From the NCBI GenBank assembly GCA_016716905.1, contig JADJUS010000004.1, forward strand, positions 992,001 to 1,056,000: 64,000 nt of DNA. The letters run 5' to 3'. The notes beneath the pieces are model-generated. The model saw only the letters and a program-made list of their open reading frames with translations. It had not been told where the DNA came from and ran no database searches. The translations under genes and the position numbers were made by a program. The DNA comes from Acidobacteriota bacterium (GTDB lineage Bacteria > Acidobacteriota > Vicinamibacteria > Vicinamibacterales > SCN-69-37). Positions 47,633 through 56,748 of this stretch are shown here, one piece after another; within the stretch, counting starts at the first letter, position 1; each line of letters begins with the position of its first letter.

Positions 47633-49042
47633 TCATTTCGCCATTGCGGGCGGCACCCGCTCGCCCCACGCCGTCGCCTGCTCGTAGGCATCCGCTGTGC
47701 GAAGCATCGTGGCTTCGTCCCACGGACGCGCGATGAACTGCAGGCCGATGGGCAGGCCTTCGGCCGTGAATCCACACGGCACGCTGACACCTGGCAGGCC
47801 GGCCAGGTTCGCGCCCACCGTATAGACATCCGCCAGATACATCTGGAGCGGGTTGTCCACGCGTTCACCGAGGGCGAACGCGGCACACGGCGAGGTGGGC
47901 AGTGCCACCACATCCACCGTCTCAAACGCGCGCGCGAAGTCGCGGGCAATGAGCGTGCGCACCTGCTGGGCCTTCAGGTAATACGCGTCGTAATAGCCCG
48001 CACTCAGCACGTAGGTGCCGAGCATGATGCGGCGCTTCACTTCTGCGCCGAATCCGTCGTGCCGCGACCGTTCGTACAGATCGGCCAGTGACGTGACGTC
48101 CGAGGCACGATAGCCGTAGCGCACGCCGTCATACCGCGCCAGATTGGCGCTCGCCTCGGCTGTGGCAATCAGGTAATAGACCGGGATTCCCTGATCGGCG
48201 TTTGGCAGTTCAATGTCCCGCACGTCGGCGCCAAGTGATCGCGCGACGGCCAGAGCCGCCTCAAACGCCGCCCGCACATCCTCATCCACATCGTCGGTAA
48301 TCAGGTGCCGGGGCACGCCGATGCGGACGTTCCGCACATCGCCGGTGAGCGCGTTCACGAACGCCGGCACTGGCTGCTGGGCGGATGTTGAATCACGCGC
48401 GTCATGTCCGCTGATGACCTCGAGCACGGCCGCCGCTTCACGCGTCGTGCGCGTCAAGGGGCCGATCTGGTCGAGCGACGAGGCGAAGGCCATCAGGCCG
48501 TAGCGCGATACGCGGCCATAGGTGGGCTTCACGCCAACCACGCCGCAGAGCGAGGCCGGCTGCCTGATCGAGCCGCCGGTATCCGACCCGAGCGCGATCG
48601 GCACAAGCGCCGCGGCCACTGCTGCCGCGGATCCACCACTGGATCCTCCAGGCGTGCGCGCCAGGTCCCATGGATTGTGCGCCGGCCCGTACGCGCAGTT
48701 GTCGGTGGATGACCCCATGGCGAATTCGTCGCATCGCGTGGTCCCGACAATCACCGCGCCTGCGGCCTCGAGGCGTTCGACCACCGCCGCGTCGTACGGC
48801 GACTGGTACCCTTCCAGAATTTTCGACCCGGCCGTTGTCGGAATGCCCCGGGCGACGATGTTGTCTTTGATGGCGAGGGGCAGTCCGTGGAGCGGCCCTG
48901 CAGGTGCGTCTGCACGGTCGAGAGCGTCGGCGCGGGCTAACGCGCGATCCGCCGCGACGTGCTGGAACGCCTGAAGCGCGGGCTGGGCGGCGGCGATGCG
49001 GGCGAGAGCGCTTTCGACCCCGGCTTTGATGCTGCCGCTCAT
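47633..49042 (-). CDS. gatA: Asp-tRNA(Asn)/Glu-tRNA(Gln) amidotransferase subunit A
   Basis: 469 residues. Amidase signature with catalytic Lys in LPLAIKDNIVARG and the Ser-cisSer-Lys region NPWDLARTPGGSSGGSAAAV followed by GSDTGGSIRQPASLCG. It hydrolyses glutamine and supplies ammonia to amidate mischarged tRNA. It overlaps gatC by 4 bases. gatB is not in the window. Confidence 0.96.
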   Translation of the reverse strand: MSGSIKAGVESALARIAAAQPALQAFQHVAADRALARADALDRADAPAGPLHGLPLAIKDNIVARGIPTTAGSKILEGYQSPYDAAVVERLEAAGAVIVGTTRCDEFAMGSSTDNCAYGPAHNPWDLARTPGGSSGGSAAAVAAALVPIALGSDTGGSIRQPASLCGVVGVKPTYGRVSRYGLMAFASSLDQIGPLTRTTREAAAVLEVISGHDARDSTSAQQPVPAFVNALTGDVRNVRIGVPRHLITDDVDEDVRAAFEAALAVARSLGADVRDIELPNADQGIPVYYLIATAEASANLARYDGVRYGYRASDVTSLADLYERSRHDGFGAEVKRRIMLGTYVLSAGYYDAYYLKAQQVRTLIARDFARAFETVDVVALPTSPCAAFALGERVDNPLQMYLADVYTVGANLAGLPGVSVPCGFTAEGLPIGLQFIARPWDEATMLRTADAYEQATAWGERVPPAMAK

Positions 49043-49338
49043 CCGATCACCTTCGGCACGCGGAAGAGGCCGGCCTCACGGTTGGCATCTGGCGCGTTGG
49101 CCAGCGCGTCCGCGTTCGGCAGCGAAGTGTGCGGCACGTCTTCGCGCCAGGCGGCGTCGGCTGGAAGCGGGTGGGACGTGGCGGCGATGCCCGTGGTGTC
49201 AACCTGGCGGATCTGCTCCACGAACCGGAGCACGTCGTTTAACTGCCGGGCGAACTGCAGGCGTTCGTCCGGCGTCAGGGTCAGTCGCGCCAGTGTCGCG
49301 ATTCGGTCCACATCTTTCGGCTCAAGCGTCGACGCCAT
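49039..49338 (-). CDS. gatC: Asp-tRNA(Asn)/Glu-tRNA(Gln) amidotransferase subunit C
   Basis: 99 residues with the family pattern VDRIATLARLTLTPDERLQF, LNDVLRFVEQIRQVDTTGI and the tail NREAGLFRVPKVIG. It stabilises the GatA-GatB complex. It is the first gene of a gatC-gatA pair and divergent from the phospholipase-like gene with only 22 bases between. Confidence 0.95.
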   Translation of the reverse strand: MASTLEPKDVDRIATLARLTLTPDERLQFARQLNDVLRFVEQIRQVDTTGIAATSHPLPADAAWREDVPHTSLPNADALANAPDANREAGLFRVPKVIG

Positions 49339-49360
49339 CCGGGGATGCTAGCATGGGCGC

Positions 49361-50287
49361 ATGAGAGTGCCTGGGCGAGTGATGACGCGTCTTCTCTGGA
49401 CCGCGTGTGTAACAGCGGGTGTGCTCGTGTCCACGGCCGGTACGGGCGCGTGGGGCATGGACGTGCACCGGTGGATCACCGAGCGTGCGATCGACGGATT
49501 GCCGGAACCGATCAAGCCGTTCTTTGTGGCCGAGCGCGCGTTTATTTCTGAACATTCGGTGGACCCGGATCTCTGGCGCACCGTCGATCTGCGCGGCGAC
49601 CGTGGTGAAGAACCACCCAACCACTTCCTCGATATGGATTTCGAGGAAGGGTCGAAGGCGCCCTTCCTCAATATTCCGCGTGAGTACGACGCCTATGTGG
49701 CGAAGTATGGCGTCGGCCCGGCGAATCGCTACGGGCGCCTGCCCTGGCGGGCCGAAGAGATTTACACGAAGCTTGTCGGGGCGTTCAAGGAGATCGGGCA
49801 ACCCAATGCGCCGTATGCGGCCGACAATGCCCGCTACTATGTCGCGGTCCTTGCGCACTACATCGAAGACGCGCATCAGCCGTTCCACGCGGTGATCAGT
49901 TACGACGGCCAGGCCACCAATCAGCGCGGCATCCATTCGCGCTTCGAGACCGAACTGGTCCTGCGGAACCAGAAGACGCTGAAGCTGGAGCCTGTGAAGA
50001 TCACGGCGATTCCCGTCTTCCGCGACTACATGTTCCAAACACTCCTCGATAGCCAGGCGCTGGCGGAAGGTGTGCTGGCGGCGGACCGGAAGGCCACCGA
50101 GGGGCGCGAGTTTTACGACGATGCGTACTTTGATGTGTTGCTCACTGGCGTCAAGCCCGTGCTTGAGCGGCGCCTGAGCGAGGCGGCGTCGGGCGTCGCG
50201 AGCGCCGTGTTCTCGGCGTGGGCCGAGGCCGGCCGGCCGGTGCTGCCGGCGGGGGGCGTCCGTGCTCCCGCCCGCATCAGGCGGTAG
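49361..50287 (+). CDS. Secreted zinc-dependent phospholipase C / S1-P1 nuclease-like protein
   Basis: 308 residues. A signal peptide (about 1-30) leaves a mature protein starting near Trp31 (WGMDVHRWITERA), as in the trinuclear zinc enzymes where the N-terminal Trp is a ligand. Further ligands fit HFLDMDF, AHYIEDAHQPFHAV and HSRFETELV. It would act in the periplasm or outside. The two families share this metal site, so substrate (nucleic acid or phospholipid) cannot be decided. Confidence 0.75.
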   Translation: MRVPGRVMTRLLWTACVTAGVLVSTAGTGAWGMDVHRWITERAIDGLPEPIKPFFVAERAFISEHSVDPDLWRTVDLRGDRGEEPPNHFLDMDFEEGSKAPFLNIPREYDAYVAKYGVGPANRYGRLPWRAEEIYTKLVGAFKEIGQPNAPYAADNARYYVAVLAHYIEDAHQPFHAVISYDGQATNQRGIHSRFETELVLRNQKTLKLEPVKITAIPVFRDYMFQTLLDSQALAEGVLAADRKATEGREFYDDAYFDVLLTGVKPVLERRLSEAASGVASAVFSAWAEAGRPVLPAGGVRAPARIRR

Positions 50288-50309
50288 ATCGTTACGTGGC
50301 GTACCGCTG

Positions 50310-51032
50310 ATGGATGTATTTCTCCTGCCGGTTGGACCGGCGAAGCCCGGCGGCGAACCCGGGTTCCAGATGTACTGTGAACCGCCTCCTGAGCCTGTTC
50401 CCGATGACGTAGAGGGCCAGACTCAGGGGCGCTCGTTCTTCGGGCGACTGGCGGACGGCTTTCGCCGCGCCCTGGCCGAAGGTGAAGCCGAAGAGCGGCG
50501 TCAGGAAGAGGGCCACGCGCCGAGTGAGTCCGGCAGTCGCTTCACCCGTTTCATCAAACGGAAACTGGCTGCGGCCGTCGCCGAGCAACGCCTCCTCTGG
50601 CACTTGCGTCACGCCACCGCGGCCAGGCTGCACCACCCAACCACGATGACCTCGGCGCAGGCGCTGGAGATGGCGATCGCCGAGTTCAAGAAGGACTTCG
50701 CCAAGCACCGGCTCTGGTGCATCATCGACACCGTGATCGTCGTGGCCCAGACACCGCTCGCATTTGTGCCCGGTCCGAACTTTGTTGCCTACTACTTCAT
50801 CTTCCGTGCCGTCGGGCATTTCTTCTCGATGCGGGGCACACAGAAGGGCATGGACCCCGCCTTGTGGACGACCCACCCCTCCGAGCCGCTCGCTGATCTT
50901 CAACAGGCGCTGACGCTTGAGCCGGCGGCCCGCACCGAACGCATCGCGGCCGTGGCCGCCGCGCTGGGCCTCTCTCGATTGGCGGCGTTCATGCGGCGCG
51001 TGGTCGAGCGCGGTGTTATTCTTCGCGCGTGA
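50310..51032 (+). CDS. Protein resembling mitochondrial K+/H+ exchange-related family
   Basis: 240 residues from the ATG at 50310. A charged N-terminal half (about 50-95) is followed by WHLRHATAARLHHPTTMTSA, then KKDFAKHRLWCIIDTVIVVA and a hydrophobic TPLAFVPGPNFVAYYFIFRA with FFSMRGTQKGM. I recall this as the family first named from yeast Mit_KHE1-type proteins, with bacterial members; function in bacteria is unknown. It has one or two membrane-associated segments. It overlaps the lpxD start by 4 bases. Confidence 0.55.
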   Translation: MDVFLLPVGPAKPGGEPGFQMYCEPPPEPVPDDVEGQTQGRSFFGRLADGFRRALAEGEAEERRQEEGHAPSESGSRFTRFIKRKLAAAVAEQRLLWHLRHATAARLHHPTTMTSAQALEMAIAEFKKDFAKHRLWCIIDTVIVVAQTPLAFVPGPNFVAYYFIFRAVGHFFSMRGTQKGMDPALWTTHPSEPLADLQQALTLEPAARTERIAAVAAALGLSRLAAFMRRVVERGVILRA

Positions 51033-52018
51033 CCCTCGCTGAACTCGCGACACATCTGGGATGCCGCATCGAAAACGCTACCGCGGCTGATGAGTCGCGG
51101 CCCATCCTCCGCGTCAACAATCTGCATGATTCCGGTCCTGGCGATCTCACGTTCCTGACCAATCCGAAGTTCACCTCGAAGGTGGCGGGCACGCGTGCGA
51201 CGGCAATTCTTGCGGATGACGCCCTCACTGCCGCGCCCTGCCCAATCCTGCGTACGCCGACGCCGGCCGTGGCATGCGCCGCGGCGATTGCGCTGCTCAC
51301 GCCCGTGGTGGTGGCCGTTGCGCCGGGGATCCACCCGCTGGCGTCGATCGATCCGACAGCGGATGTGGGGGCCGGCGTGGCGATCGGTCCCTTCGCCGTT
51401 GTTGGTGCCGGCGCCACGATTGGCGCCCACACGGTGCTGCATCCGCACGCGTCCGTCGGGACGCAGGCGCGTATCGGCGAACACTGTGTGATTCACGCCC
51501 ACGTCTCGGTGCGCGATCGGGTGGTCGTCGGCAACCGCGTGACACTTCAGGACGGCGCCGTCATCGGCAGCGAGGGCTTCGGCTACGCGACGCGGCCCGA
51601 TGGCACCCACACCAAAATCCCCCAGGTCGGCATCGTCGTCATCGAAGACGATGTGGAGATTGGCGCGAACTCCACTGTGGACCGGCCCGCGATCGGCGAG
51701 ACGCGCATTGGCGCGGGAACAAAAATCGACAACCTCGTCCATGTCGGGCATGGCGTGAAGATCGGGAAGAATGTCCGGCTCGCCGCTCTGGTCGGCATCG
51801 CCGGCAGTTCAGTGCTGGAAGACGACGTGGTGCTGGCTGGTCAGGTGGGCGTGATCAATCACGTCCGCGTGGGACAAGGCGCACAAGTGGCGTCCAAATC
51901 CGCGGTCATGAGTGACCTGGCCGGCGGGCAGACGTACGCAGGCATTCCCGCCATTCCCATCGGGCAGTGGCGACGATGGGCCGTGCAGTATCGCAAGGGC
52001 ACCAAGGGACCGCTATAA
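51029..52018 (+). CDS. lpxD: UDP-3-O-acylglucosamine N-acyltransferase
   Basis: 329 residues, GTG start. An N-terminal uridine-binding domain (about 1-100) leads to a left-handed beta helix of hexapeptide repeats (IGPFAVVGAGATIGAHTVLH onwards) with the catalytic His region HVGHGVKIGKNVRL and a C-terminal helix (WRRWAVQYRKG). It adds the second acyl chain in lipid A synthesis. With lpxB downstream it shows that the organism makes lipid A. Confidence 0.95.
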   Translation: MTLAELATHLGCRIENATAADESRPILRVNNLHDSGPGDLTFLTNPKFTSKVAGTRATAILADDALTAAPCPILRTPTPAVACAAAIALLTPVVVAVAPGIHPLASIDPTADVGAGVAIGPFAVVGAGATIGAHTVLHPHASVGTQARIGEHCVIHAHVSVRDRVVVGNRVTLQDGAVIGSEGFGYATRPDGTHTKIPQVGIVVIEDDVEIGANSTVDRPAIGETRIGAGTKIDNLVHVGHGVKIGKNVRLAALVGIAGSSVLEDDVVLAGQVGVINHVRVGQGAQVASKSAVMSDLAGGQTYAGIPAIPIGQWRRWAVQYRKGTKGPL

Positions 52019-52027
52019 TCAGCGGTA

Positions 52028-53404
52028 ATGCTGCGAAACCAAACGAGTCGCGCGCTGGCCGTGGCCGGCGCTCTGTTGTTGTCATTGGCCGCGACGCCCC
52101 AGGACACCATCGTCCGGCCGCCCAAGTTTGATTACACGATGACCACGCTGCCCAACGGGCTGCAGGTCGTGTTCCTTGAAGATCACTCGACGCCCATCAT
52201 TCACTTGTCGGTGTGGTATCACGTCGGGTCCAAGGACGAGAAGGCCGGCCGCACAGGTTTTGCGCACCTGTTTGAACACCTCATGTTCAAGGGATCCAAG
52301 AACGTCCGGGCCGACCAGCATCCGTCGTGGATCACAAGTATTGGCGGGCAGGCAAACGCGTCCACCGACGAAGATGCCACCATTTTTTGGCAGACCGTAC
52401 CTGCGCAGTACCTGCCGTTGGTGTTGTGGCTTGAGGCGGATCGGCTGGGGTCGCTCGAGGTGAGCGAAGACAAGTTCCTCAGCGAGCGTGAGGTGGTCAA
52501 GGAAGAGCGCCGGATGCGCGTGGACAACGTGCCGTATGGCGGTTTGTCCGAAGTGATCTTCGACAAGGCGTTCACCACGCACCCCTACAAGCATCAGACC
52601 ATCGGCAGCATGAAGGACCTTGAATCGGCCTCGATCGCCGATGTGCGGGGGTTTTACGAGACCTACTACGTGCCCAACAACGCCACGCTGACGCTGGTCG
52701 GCGACTTTGACTCCAAGCAGGCGCTCACGCTGGTGCAGCAGTACTTTGGCCGCATCCCGCAGGGCAAGCCCGTGCCGCGCGACATTCCGAAAGAACCGAA
52801 GCCGACGGCCGAGCGCCGCTTCACGGTGGAGCAGCCGTGGCCGTTGCCGGCGGTGGTGGTGGGATATCCGATTACCAACGACGGCCACCCGGATGCGTAT
52901 CCGCTGCACATCCTGGCCAAGGTTCTGTCTGACGGCCAGAGTTCACGCATTTATCGTTCGATGGTGTACGAGAAGCAGCTTGCGCTTGCGGCGTTCGGCG
53001 ATGCGAAGCTGATTGAACATCCCAATTTGTTTTACGCCGTGGCGGTGATTCCCCAGGGGCGTTCTACGGAAACCGCGCTCAAGGAACTGACAGCCCAGGT
53101 GGATGCCATGAAGACGACGCCGATTACGGCCGAGGAGTTGAATCGGGCCAAGCGGCAGTTCGCGCGTGATTACATCCTGGGCCGCGAAACCATTCAGCAG
53201 AAGGCGCTGCATCTGGCGCACGCGGTGGTGATTCACGACGACATCAAGACCGCCGATGGAGAGTTCGACCTCTTCCAGAAGGTGACGGTTGAAGACGTGC
53301 AGCGTGTGGCACGGACCTACTTCACGCCTGAGTCGCGGTTCCTCATCACCATCAACCCAGGCGCAGCGCGCACGCCCGCCCAGGCCGCGGGAGGTGTCCG
53401 ATGA
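52028..53404 (+). CDS. M16 family zinc peptidase, catalytic subunit
   Basis: 458 residues with a signal peptide (about 1-25). The inverted zinc motif H80-x2-E83-H84 (AHLFEHLMFKGS) is intact, with the downstream glutamates in SEREVVKEERRMR. Two homologous halves follow the M16B pattern (YVPNNATLTLVGDF). It is a periplasmic protease that normally works with a non-catalytic partner, encoded next with 4-base overlap. Confidence 0.92.
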   Translation: MLRNQTSRALAVAGALLLSLAATPQDTIVRPPKFDYTMTTLPNGLQVVFLEDHSTPIIHLSVWYHVGSKDEKAGRTGFAHLFEHLMFKGSKNVRADQHPSWITSIGGQANASTDEDATIFWQTVPAQYLPLVLWLEADRLGSLEVSEDKFLSEREVVKEERRMRVDNVPYGGLSEVIFDKAFTTHPYKHQTIGSMKDLESASIADVRGFYETYYVPNNATLTLVGDFDSKQALTLVQQYFGRIPQGKPVPRDIPKEPKPTAERRFTVEQPWPLPAVVVGYPITNDGHPDAYPLHILAKVLSDGQSSRIYRSMVYEKQLALAAFGDAKLIEHPNLFYAVAVIPQGRSTETALKELTAQVDAMKTTPITAEELNRAKRQFARDYILGRETIQQKALHLAHAVVIHDDIKTADGEFDLFQKVTVEDVQRVARTYFTPESRFLITINPGAARTPAQAAGGVR

Positions 53405-54915
53405 GCCTGCGTGGCTGGCGAGCGTTGTCGATGCGTCTAGCGGTGGCGCTGCTGGTGGCAGGCGCCGGCGCATCGGTCGTTACTCATGGGGCTCAGGGGG
53501 CTCAGGTTCGTCAGTGGCCCACCGAGACCCCGCCGCGCCCGTTCCAGGCGCCGCGTGTGAACTTTCCCGACTACAAGCTCAAGACCTTGCCCAACGGCCT
53601 GCAGGTGCTGGCGGTGTCGCAGAACGAGCAGCCGTCGGTGAGCTTCCGTCTGCTGATCAGGGCGGGCGCTGCGCAGGACGCACCGGCGAAGCCGGGTGTT
53701 GCGTCATTCGTGGCGGCGTTGCTGGACCAGGGCACGGCGACGCGCTCAGCGGAAGTCATTGCGAACACGATCGAATCTGCGGGCGGCATCCTCGCGGTGG
53801 GTGCGGCCAACGAGGTGACGTTCATCAACGGCGCCATCGTCAAAGACAAGGTGGAACTGGCGCTGGATGTGGCGTCGGAAGTGGCGCGGCGCCCGGCGTT
53901 TGCGGCGGCCGAGATTCGGCGCCAGATGGACCAGGCGATTCAAGGACTGCAGGTCAGTGCCGAGGATCCCGAGTACGTCGCCAACGCGTTGATTGACCGG
54001 CTCGTGTTCGGCTTCCATCCATACGGACGCCCGGGGCCGAATAGCGTGGAACAGATCCAGCGCATCACCCGTGATGACCTTGTGGCGTTTCACCGCAGTT
54101 GGTTTGTGCCCAACAACTCCCTGCTCGCCATCGTCGGCGACCTGACGCACGAAGAGGCGTTTGCGGCGGCAGAGAAGGCCTTCGGGAGCTGGGCGAAGGC
54201 TGATGTTCCCGTGATGGCCTTTGACGAGCCACCGCCACCGACACGGCGACTCGTGGTCGTGGACCGGCCAGGCGCCGTGCAGACGGAAGTGCGTGTGGGA
54301 CAGATCGCCGTCAGCCGTACGCACAAGGAATACGTGCCGATCGACATGGCGCTGCGCATCCTCGGCGGCGAGGGCGCCAACCGGTTGTTCGGCGTGCTTC
54401 GGAGCGACAGGGGGCTCACGTACGGCGCGTCGGCCAACTTCCGGGCCTTCAAGTTTGGTGGCAGCTTCATCGCAGAAACGGATACGCGGTCTGAAACGAC
54501 CGGAGAGGTTCTGCGCCTGACCGTGGACGAGTTCTTCAAGCTTCAGAAGGAGCTGGTGGATCCGCGCGAGTTGCGCGGCGCGCAGGACTACATGTCGGGC
54601 AACTTCCCGTTGGCCATTGAGACGCCGTCTGCGATTGCGATGCAGGTGCTCAACCAGCTGTTCTTCGGCCTGAGCCTGGATGAACTCGAAACGTATCGCG
54701 AGCAGGTGACCACGGTTTCTGTGGCCGACATTCAGCGGGTGGCCAAACAGTTTCTGTTTCCCGATCGCCTCTCGATCGTCCTGGTGGGTGATGCCTCGAC
54801 GTTTGTCGGCCAGCTCAAGGCGATGGGCTTCGAACAGTTCGAACGCATTCCGATCGCGCAACTGGACCTGAGTGCGCCGAACCTCCGTAAGGCCGGCGGC
54901 GACAGGCGTGACTGA
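53401..54915 (+). CDS. M16 family protein, non-catalytic partner
   Basis: 504 residues with a signal peptide (about 1-35). The fold matches M16 (KTLPNGLQVLAVSQNEQPSV, FVPNNSLLAIVGDLTHEEAF, LTYGASANFRAFKFGGSF), but the zinc site position reads ASFVAALLDQGT, so HxxEH is lost. It likely forms a heterodimer with the upstream active peptidase, as in mitochondrial processing peptidase. It overlaps lpxB by 8 bases. Confidence 0.9.
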   Translation: MSLRGWRALSMRLAVALLVAGAGASVVTHGAQGAQVRQWPTETPPRPFQAPRVNFPDYKLKTLPNGLQVLAVSQNEQPSVSFRLLIRAGAAQDAPAKPGVASFVAALLDQGTATRSAEVIANTIESAGGILAVGAANEVTFINGAIVKDKVELALDVASEVARRPAFAAAEIRRQMDQAIQGLQVSAEDPEYVANALIDRLVFGFHPYGRPGPNSVEQIQRITRDDLVAFHRSWFVPNNSLLAIVGDLTHEEAFAAAEKAFGSWAKADVPVMAFDEPPPPTRRLVVVDRPGAVQTEVRVGQIAVSRTHKEYVPIDMALRILGGEGANRLFGVLRSDRGLTYGASANFRAFKFGGSFIAETDTRSETTGEVLRLTVDEFFKLQKELVDPRELRGAQDYMSGNFPLAIETPSAIAMQVLNQLFFGLSLDELETYREQVTTVSVADIQRVAKQFLFPDRLSIVLVGDASTFVGQLKAMGFEQFERIPIAQLDLSAPNLRKAGGDRRD

Positions 54916-56071
54916 GCCTGTGTCTGCCGCGCCCGCCCGCCGCGTGATGATTTCGTGCGGCGAACCCTCCGGCGATTTGTACGCCGGCGCGTTGGTCCGT
55001 GCACTCCAGCAGCAGGCGCCCGGCGCCACCGCGTTCGGTTTTGGCGGTTCGCACCTCGCCGATGCCGGTGCTGAACTCATCGGTGACTATCACGGCTTCA
55101 GCGTCACCGGACTGACCGAGGCGCTGTCTGTGGTGCGCCGATCCTGGAAGATGCTCGGGACTCTGAGTGACGCTGCACGCGACCGGCGCCCGGACGTGTT
55201 CGTGGCGATTGATTTTCCGGACTTCAATTTTCGACTGCTGCCGCGCGTCCACAAGCTCGGCATCCCCATCGTGTACTACATCAGCCCACAGCTCTGGGCG
55301 TGGCGCGCCGGGCGCGTGAAGACACTCAAGAAATATGTGTCGAAGATGCTGGTCATCTTTCCGTTCGAGAAGGCGATTTACGAACGTGTGGGCCTGCCCG
55401 TCGAGTTCGTCGGGCATCCCCTGATCGATCTGGCGGTCGCCACCCGTTCGCGGGAAGAGACATGCCGTGCGGCCGGACTCGATCCGGCGCGGCCGATTGT
55501 GGCCCTCCTGCCCGGCAGCCGGCCTAACGAAGTGCGGTTGTTGTTGTCCGTGCTGGTGGAAGCCGCGATGCGGGTCACGCGCGATGTGCCGGGCGTGCAG
55601 TTCCTGGTCGCGCGCGCTCCCGCCCTCGACGATGTGTTCTTCGGGCCACTCGACCAGTTGCGCGCTGCGGGTGTGCCGCTGGCCATGATGGCCGAAGCGA
55701 CCGATGACGTGCTGGCGGCATCTGATGTCGTGATTACCGCATCAGGCACTGCGACGGTCCAGACGGCGTTGCACCAACGCCCGATGGTGATTGTTTACCG
55801 CGTGTCGCCGGTCACCTATGCGATCGGCAAACGTGTGGTCCGTGTGGCGAACTACGGCATGGTCAACCTCGTGGCCGGACGGCAGGTCGTGCGGGAATTC
55901 ATCCAGGACGGCTGCACGCCAGAGGCTGTGGCCGACGAAGCGCGCACGTTGCTGGTTGACGCGGCCCGCGCCGATCAGATGCGTCTGGACCTGGCCGAGG
56001 TCGTGCAAAAACTCGGCGGTTCCGGTGCGTCCGACCGCGCGGCGGCCGCCATTCTCGCCGCCTGCCGGTAG
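54908..56071 (+). CDS. lpxB: Lipid-A-disaccharide synthase
   Basis: 387 residues from a GTG at 54908 overlapping the previous stop; a longer in-frame start is unnecessary. Family motifs are ISCGEPSGDLYAGALV, FGFGGSHLADAGAELI, DFPDFNFRLL, YYISPQLWAWRAGRVK and LLPGSRPNEVR, then ASGTATVQTALHQRPMVIVY. It joins UDP-diacylglucosamine and lipid X at the inner membrane. Confidence 0.96.
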   Translation: MTEPVSAAPARRVMISCGEPSGDLYAGALVRALQQQAPGATAFGFGGSHLADAGAELIGDYHGFSVTGLTEALSVVRRSWKMLGTLSDAARDRRPDVFVAIDFPDFNFRLLPRVHKLGIPIVYYISPQLWAWRAGRVKTLKKYVSKMLVIFPFEKAIYERVGLPVEFVGHPLIDLAVATRSREETCRAAGLDPARPIVALLPGSRPNEVRLLLSVLVEAAMRVTRDVPGVQFLVARAPALDDVFFGPLDQLRAAGVPLAMMAEATDDVLAASDVVITASGTATVQTALHQRPMVIVYRVSPVTYAIGKRVVRVANYGMVNLVAGRQVVREFIQDGCTPEAVADEARTLLVDAARADQMRLDLAEVVQKLGGSGASDRAAAAILAACR

Positions 56072-56072
56072 C

Positions 56073-56293
56073 TGTGACGCGCATTTCGTAGCGCGGCGTG
56101 CACCTCAACGCCGCGAGACGTGGCGGCCTTGAGACCCAGGCCGCCCTACGAGGAGCGGGGCGCGTATTTCGTAGCGCGGCGTGCACCTCAACGCCGCGAG
56201 ACGTGGCGGCCTTGAGACCCAGGCCGCCCTACGAGGAGTGTGACGCGCATTTCGTAGCGCGGCGTGCACCTCAACGCCGCGGGACGTGGCGGC
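56073..56293. repeat. 83-base tandem repeat, about 2.7 copies
   Basis: The unit around TTTCGTAGCGCGGCGTGCAC is repeated at 56084, 56167 and 56250 with a strict 83-base period. Each contains two perfect hairpins: GCGGCGT...ACGCCGC and GGCGGCCT-TGAGACCC-AGGCCGCC. The third copy is cut after GACGTGGCGG, just before the blaI promoter. Copies differ by a few bases. It fills the whole gap between lpxB and blaI and codes for nothing recognisable. Confidence 0.9.
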
Positions 56294-56297
56294 TCAG

Positions 56298-56341
56298 TTG
56301 ACACCCGCCTCCGCGTACTGCTACAAGATGTAGCATTACAG
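56298..56341 (+). promoter_or_regulatory. Promoter and BlaI-type operator of the blaI operon
   Basis: TTGACA at 56298-56303 with a TACAAG hexamer 18 bases on (56322-56327) gives a plausible promoter. Overlapping the -10 is the dyad CTACA-AGA-TGTAG (56321-56333), and TGTA-GCAT-TACA (56330-56341) follows. BlaI/MecI repressors bind TACA/TGTA dyads, so autoregulation is likely. Confidence 0.65.
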
Positions 56342-56343
56342 CG

Positions 56344-56748
56344 ATGAACACTCGAACCCAGCCTCGTCCCCTTGGCAACGTGGAGCAGCGCGTGATGGAC
56401 CACGTGTGGTCGAACGGCCCCGTGACGGCCGATGCGTGCCGGCAGGCGCTGGCCTCGGTGTGGCCCATGAAGGAGTCCACCGTCCGCACCGTCCTGCGCC
56501 GGCTTGAGGCCAAGGGCTACGTGACGCACACCACCGAGGGGCGGACATACGTCTATCGCGCGGCCGAACGACCGGCGTCGGTGGCCACACGGGCGGTGCA
56601 GCATCTCATCGATCGATTCTGGGGCGGCTCGGCCGAGGCATTGGTGGCCGGGCTTGTGGATCACGCGGTGCTCAGTCCCAAACAGCTTGAACGCCTCACG
56701 CGTCGTATCTCCGAGGCGAAGGCGCAGCCGGGGGAGAAGAAGCGATGA
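56344..56748 (+). CDS. blaI: BlaI/MecI-family transcriptional repressor
   Basis: 134 residues. A winged helix (about 10-75; LGNVEQRVMDHVWSNGPVTA, KESTVRTVLRRLEAKGYVTH) is followed by a C-terminal dimerisation helix region (SPKQLERLTRRISEAKAQ). These repressors are removed when the partner M56 sensor protease signals. It is coupled by ATGA overlap to that gene and preceded by a fitting operator. Confidence 0.92.
   Translation: MNTRTQPRPLGNVEQRVMDHVWSNGPVTADACRQALASVWPMKESTVRTVLRRLEAKGYVTHTTEGRTYVYRAAERPASVATRAVQHLIDRFWGGSAEALVAGLVDHAVLSPKQLERLTRRISEAKAQPGEKKR

Noticed and set aside
46656..47777. Minus-strand open frame of 373 codons across hsp20 and its terminator
   Set aside because: It crosses an intrinsic terminator, a tandem array and palindromic element A on the wrong strand of hsp20; low-complexity product.
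53746..55080. Minus-strand open frame of 444 codons
   Set aside because: Shadow of the second M16 gene and lpxB.
56073..56293. CRISPR array
   Set aside because: Repeat period is 83 bases with no unique spacers and no cas genes; it is a plain tandem repeat.
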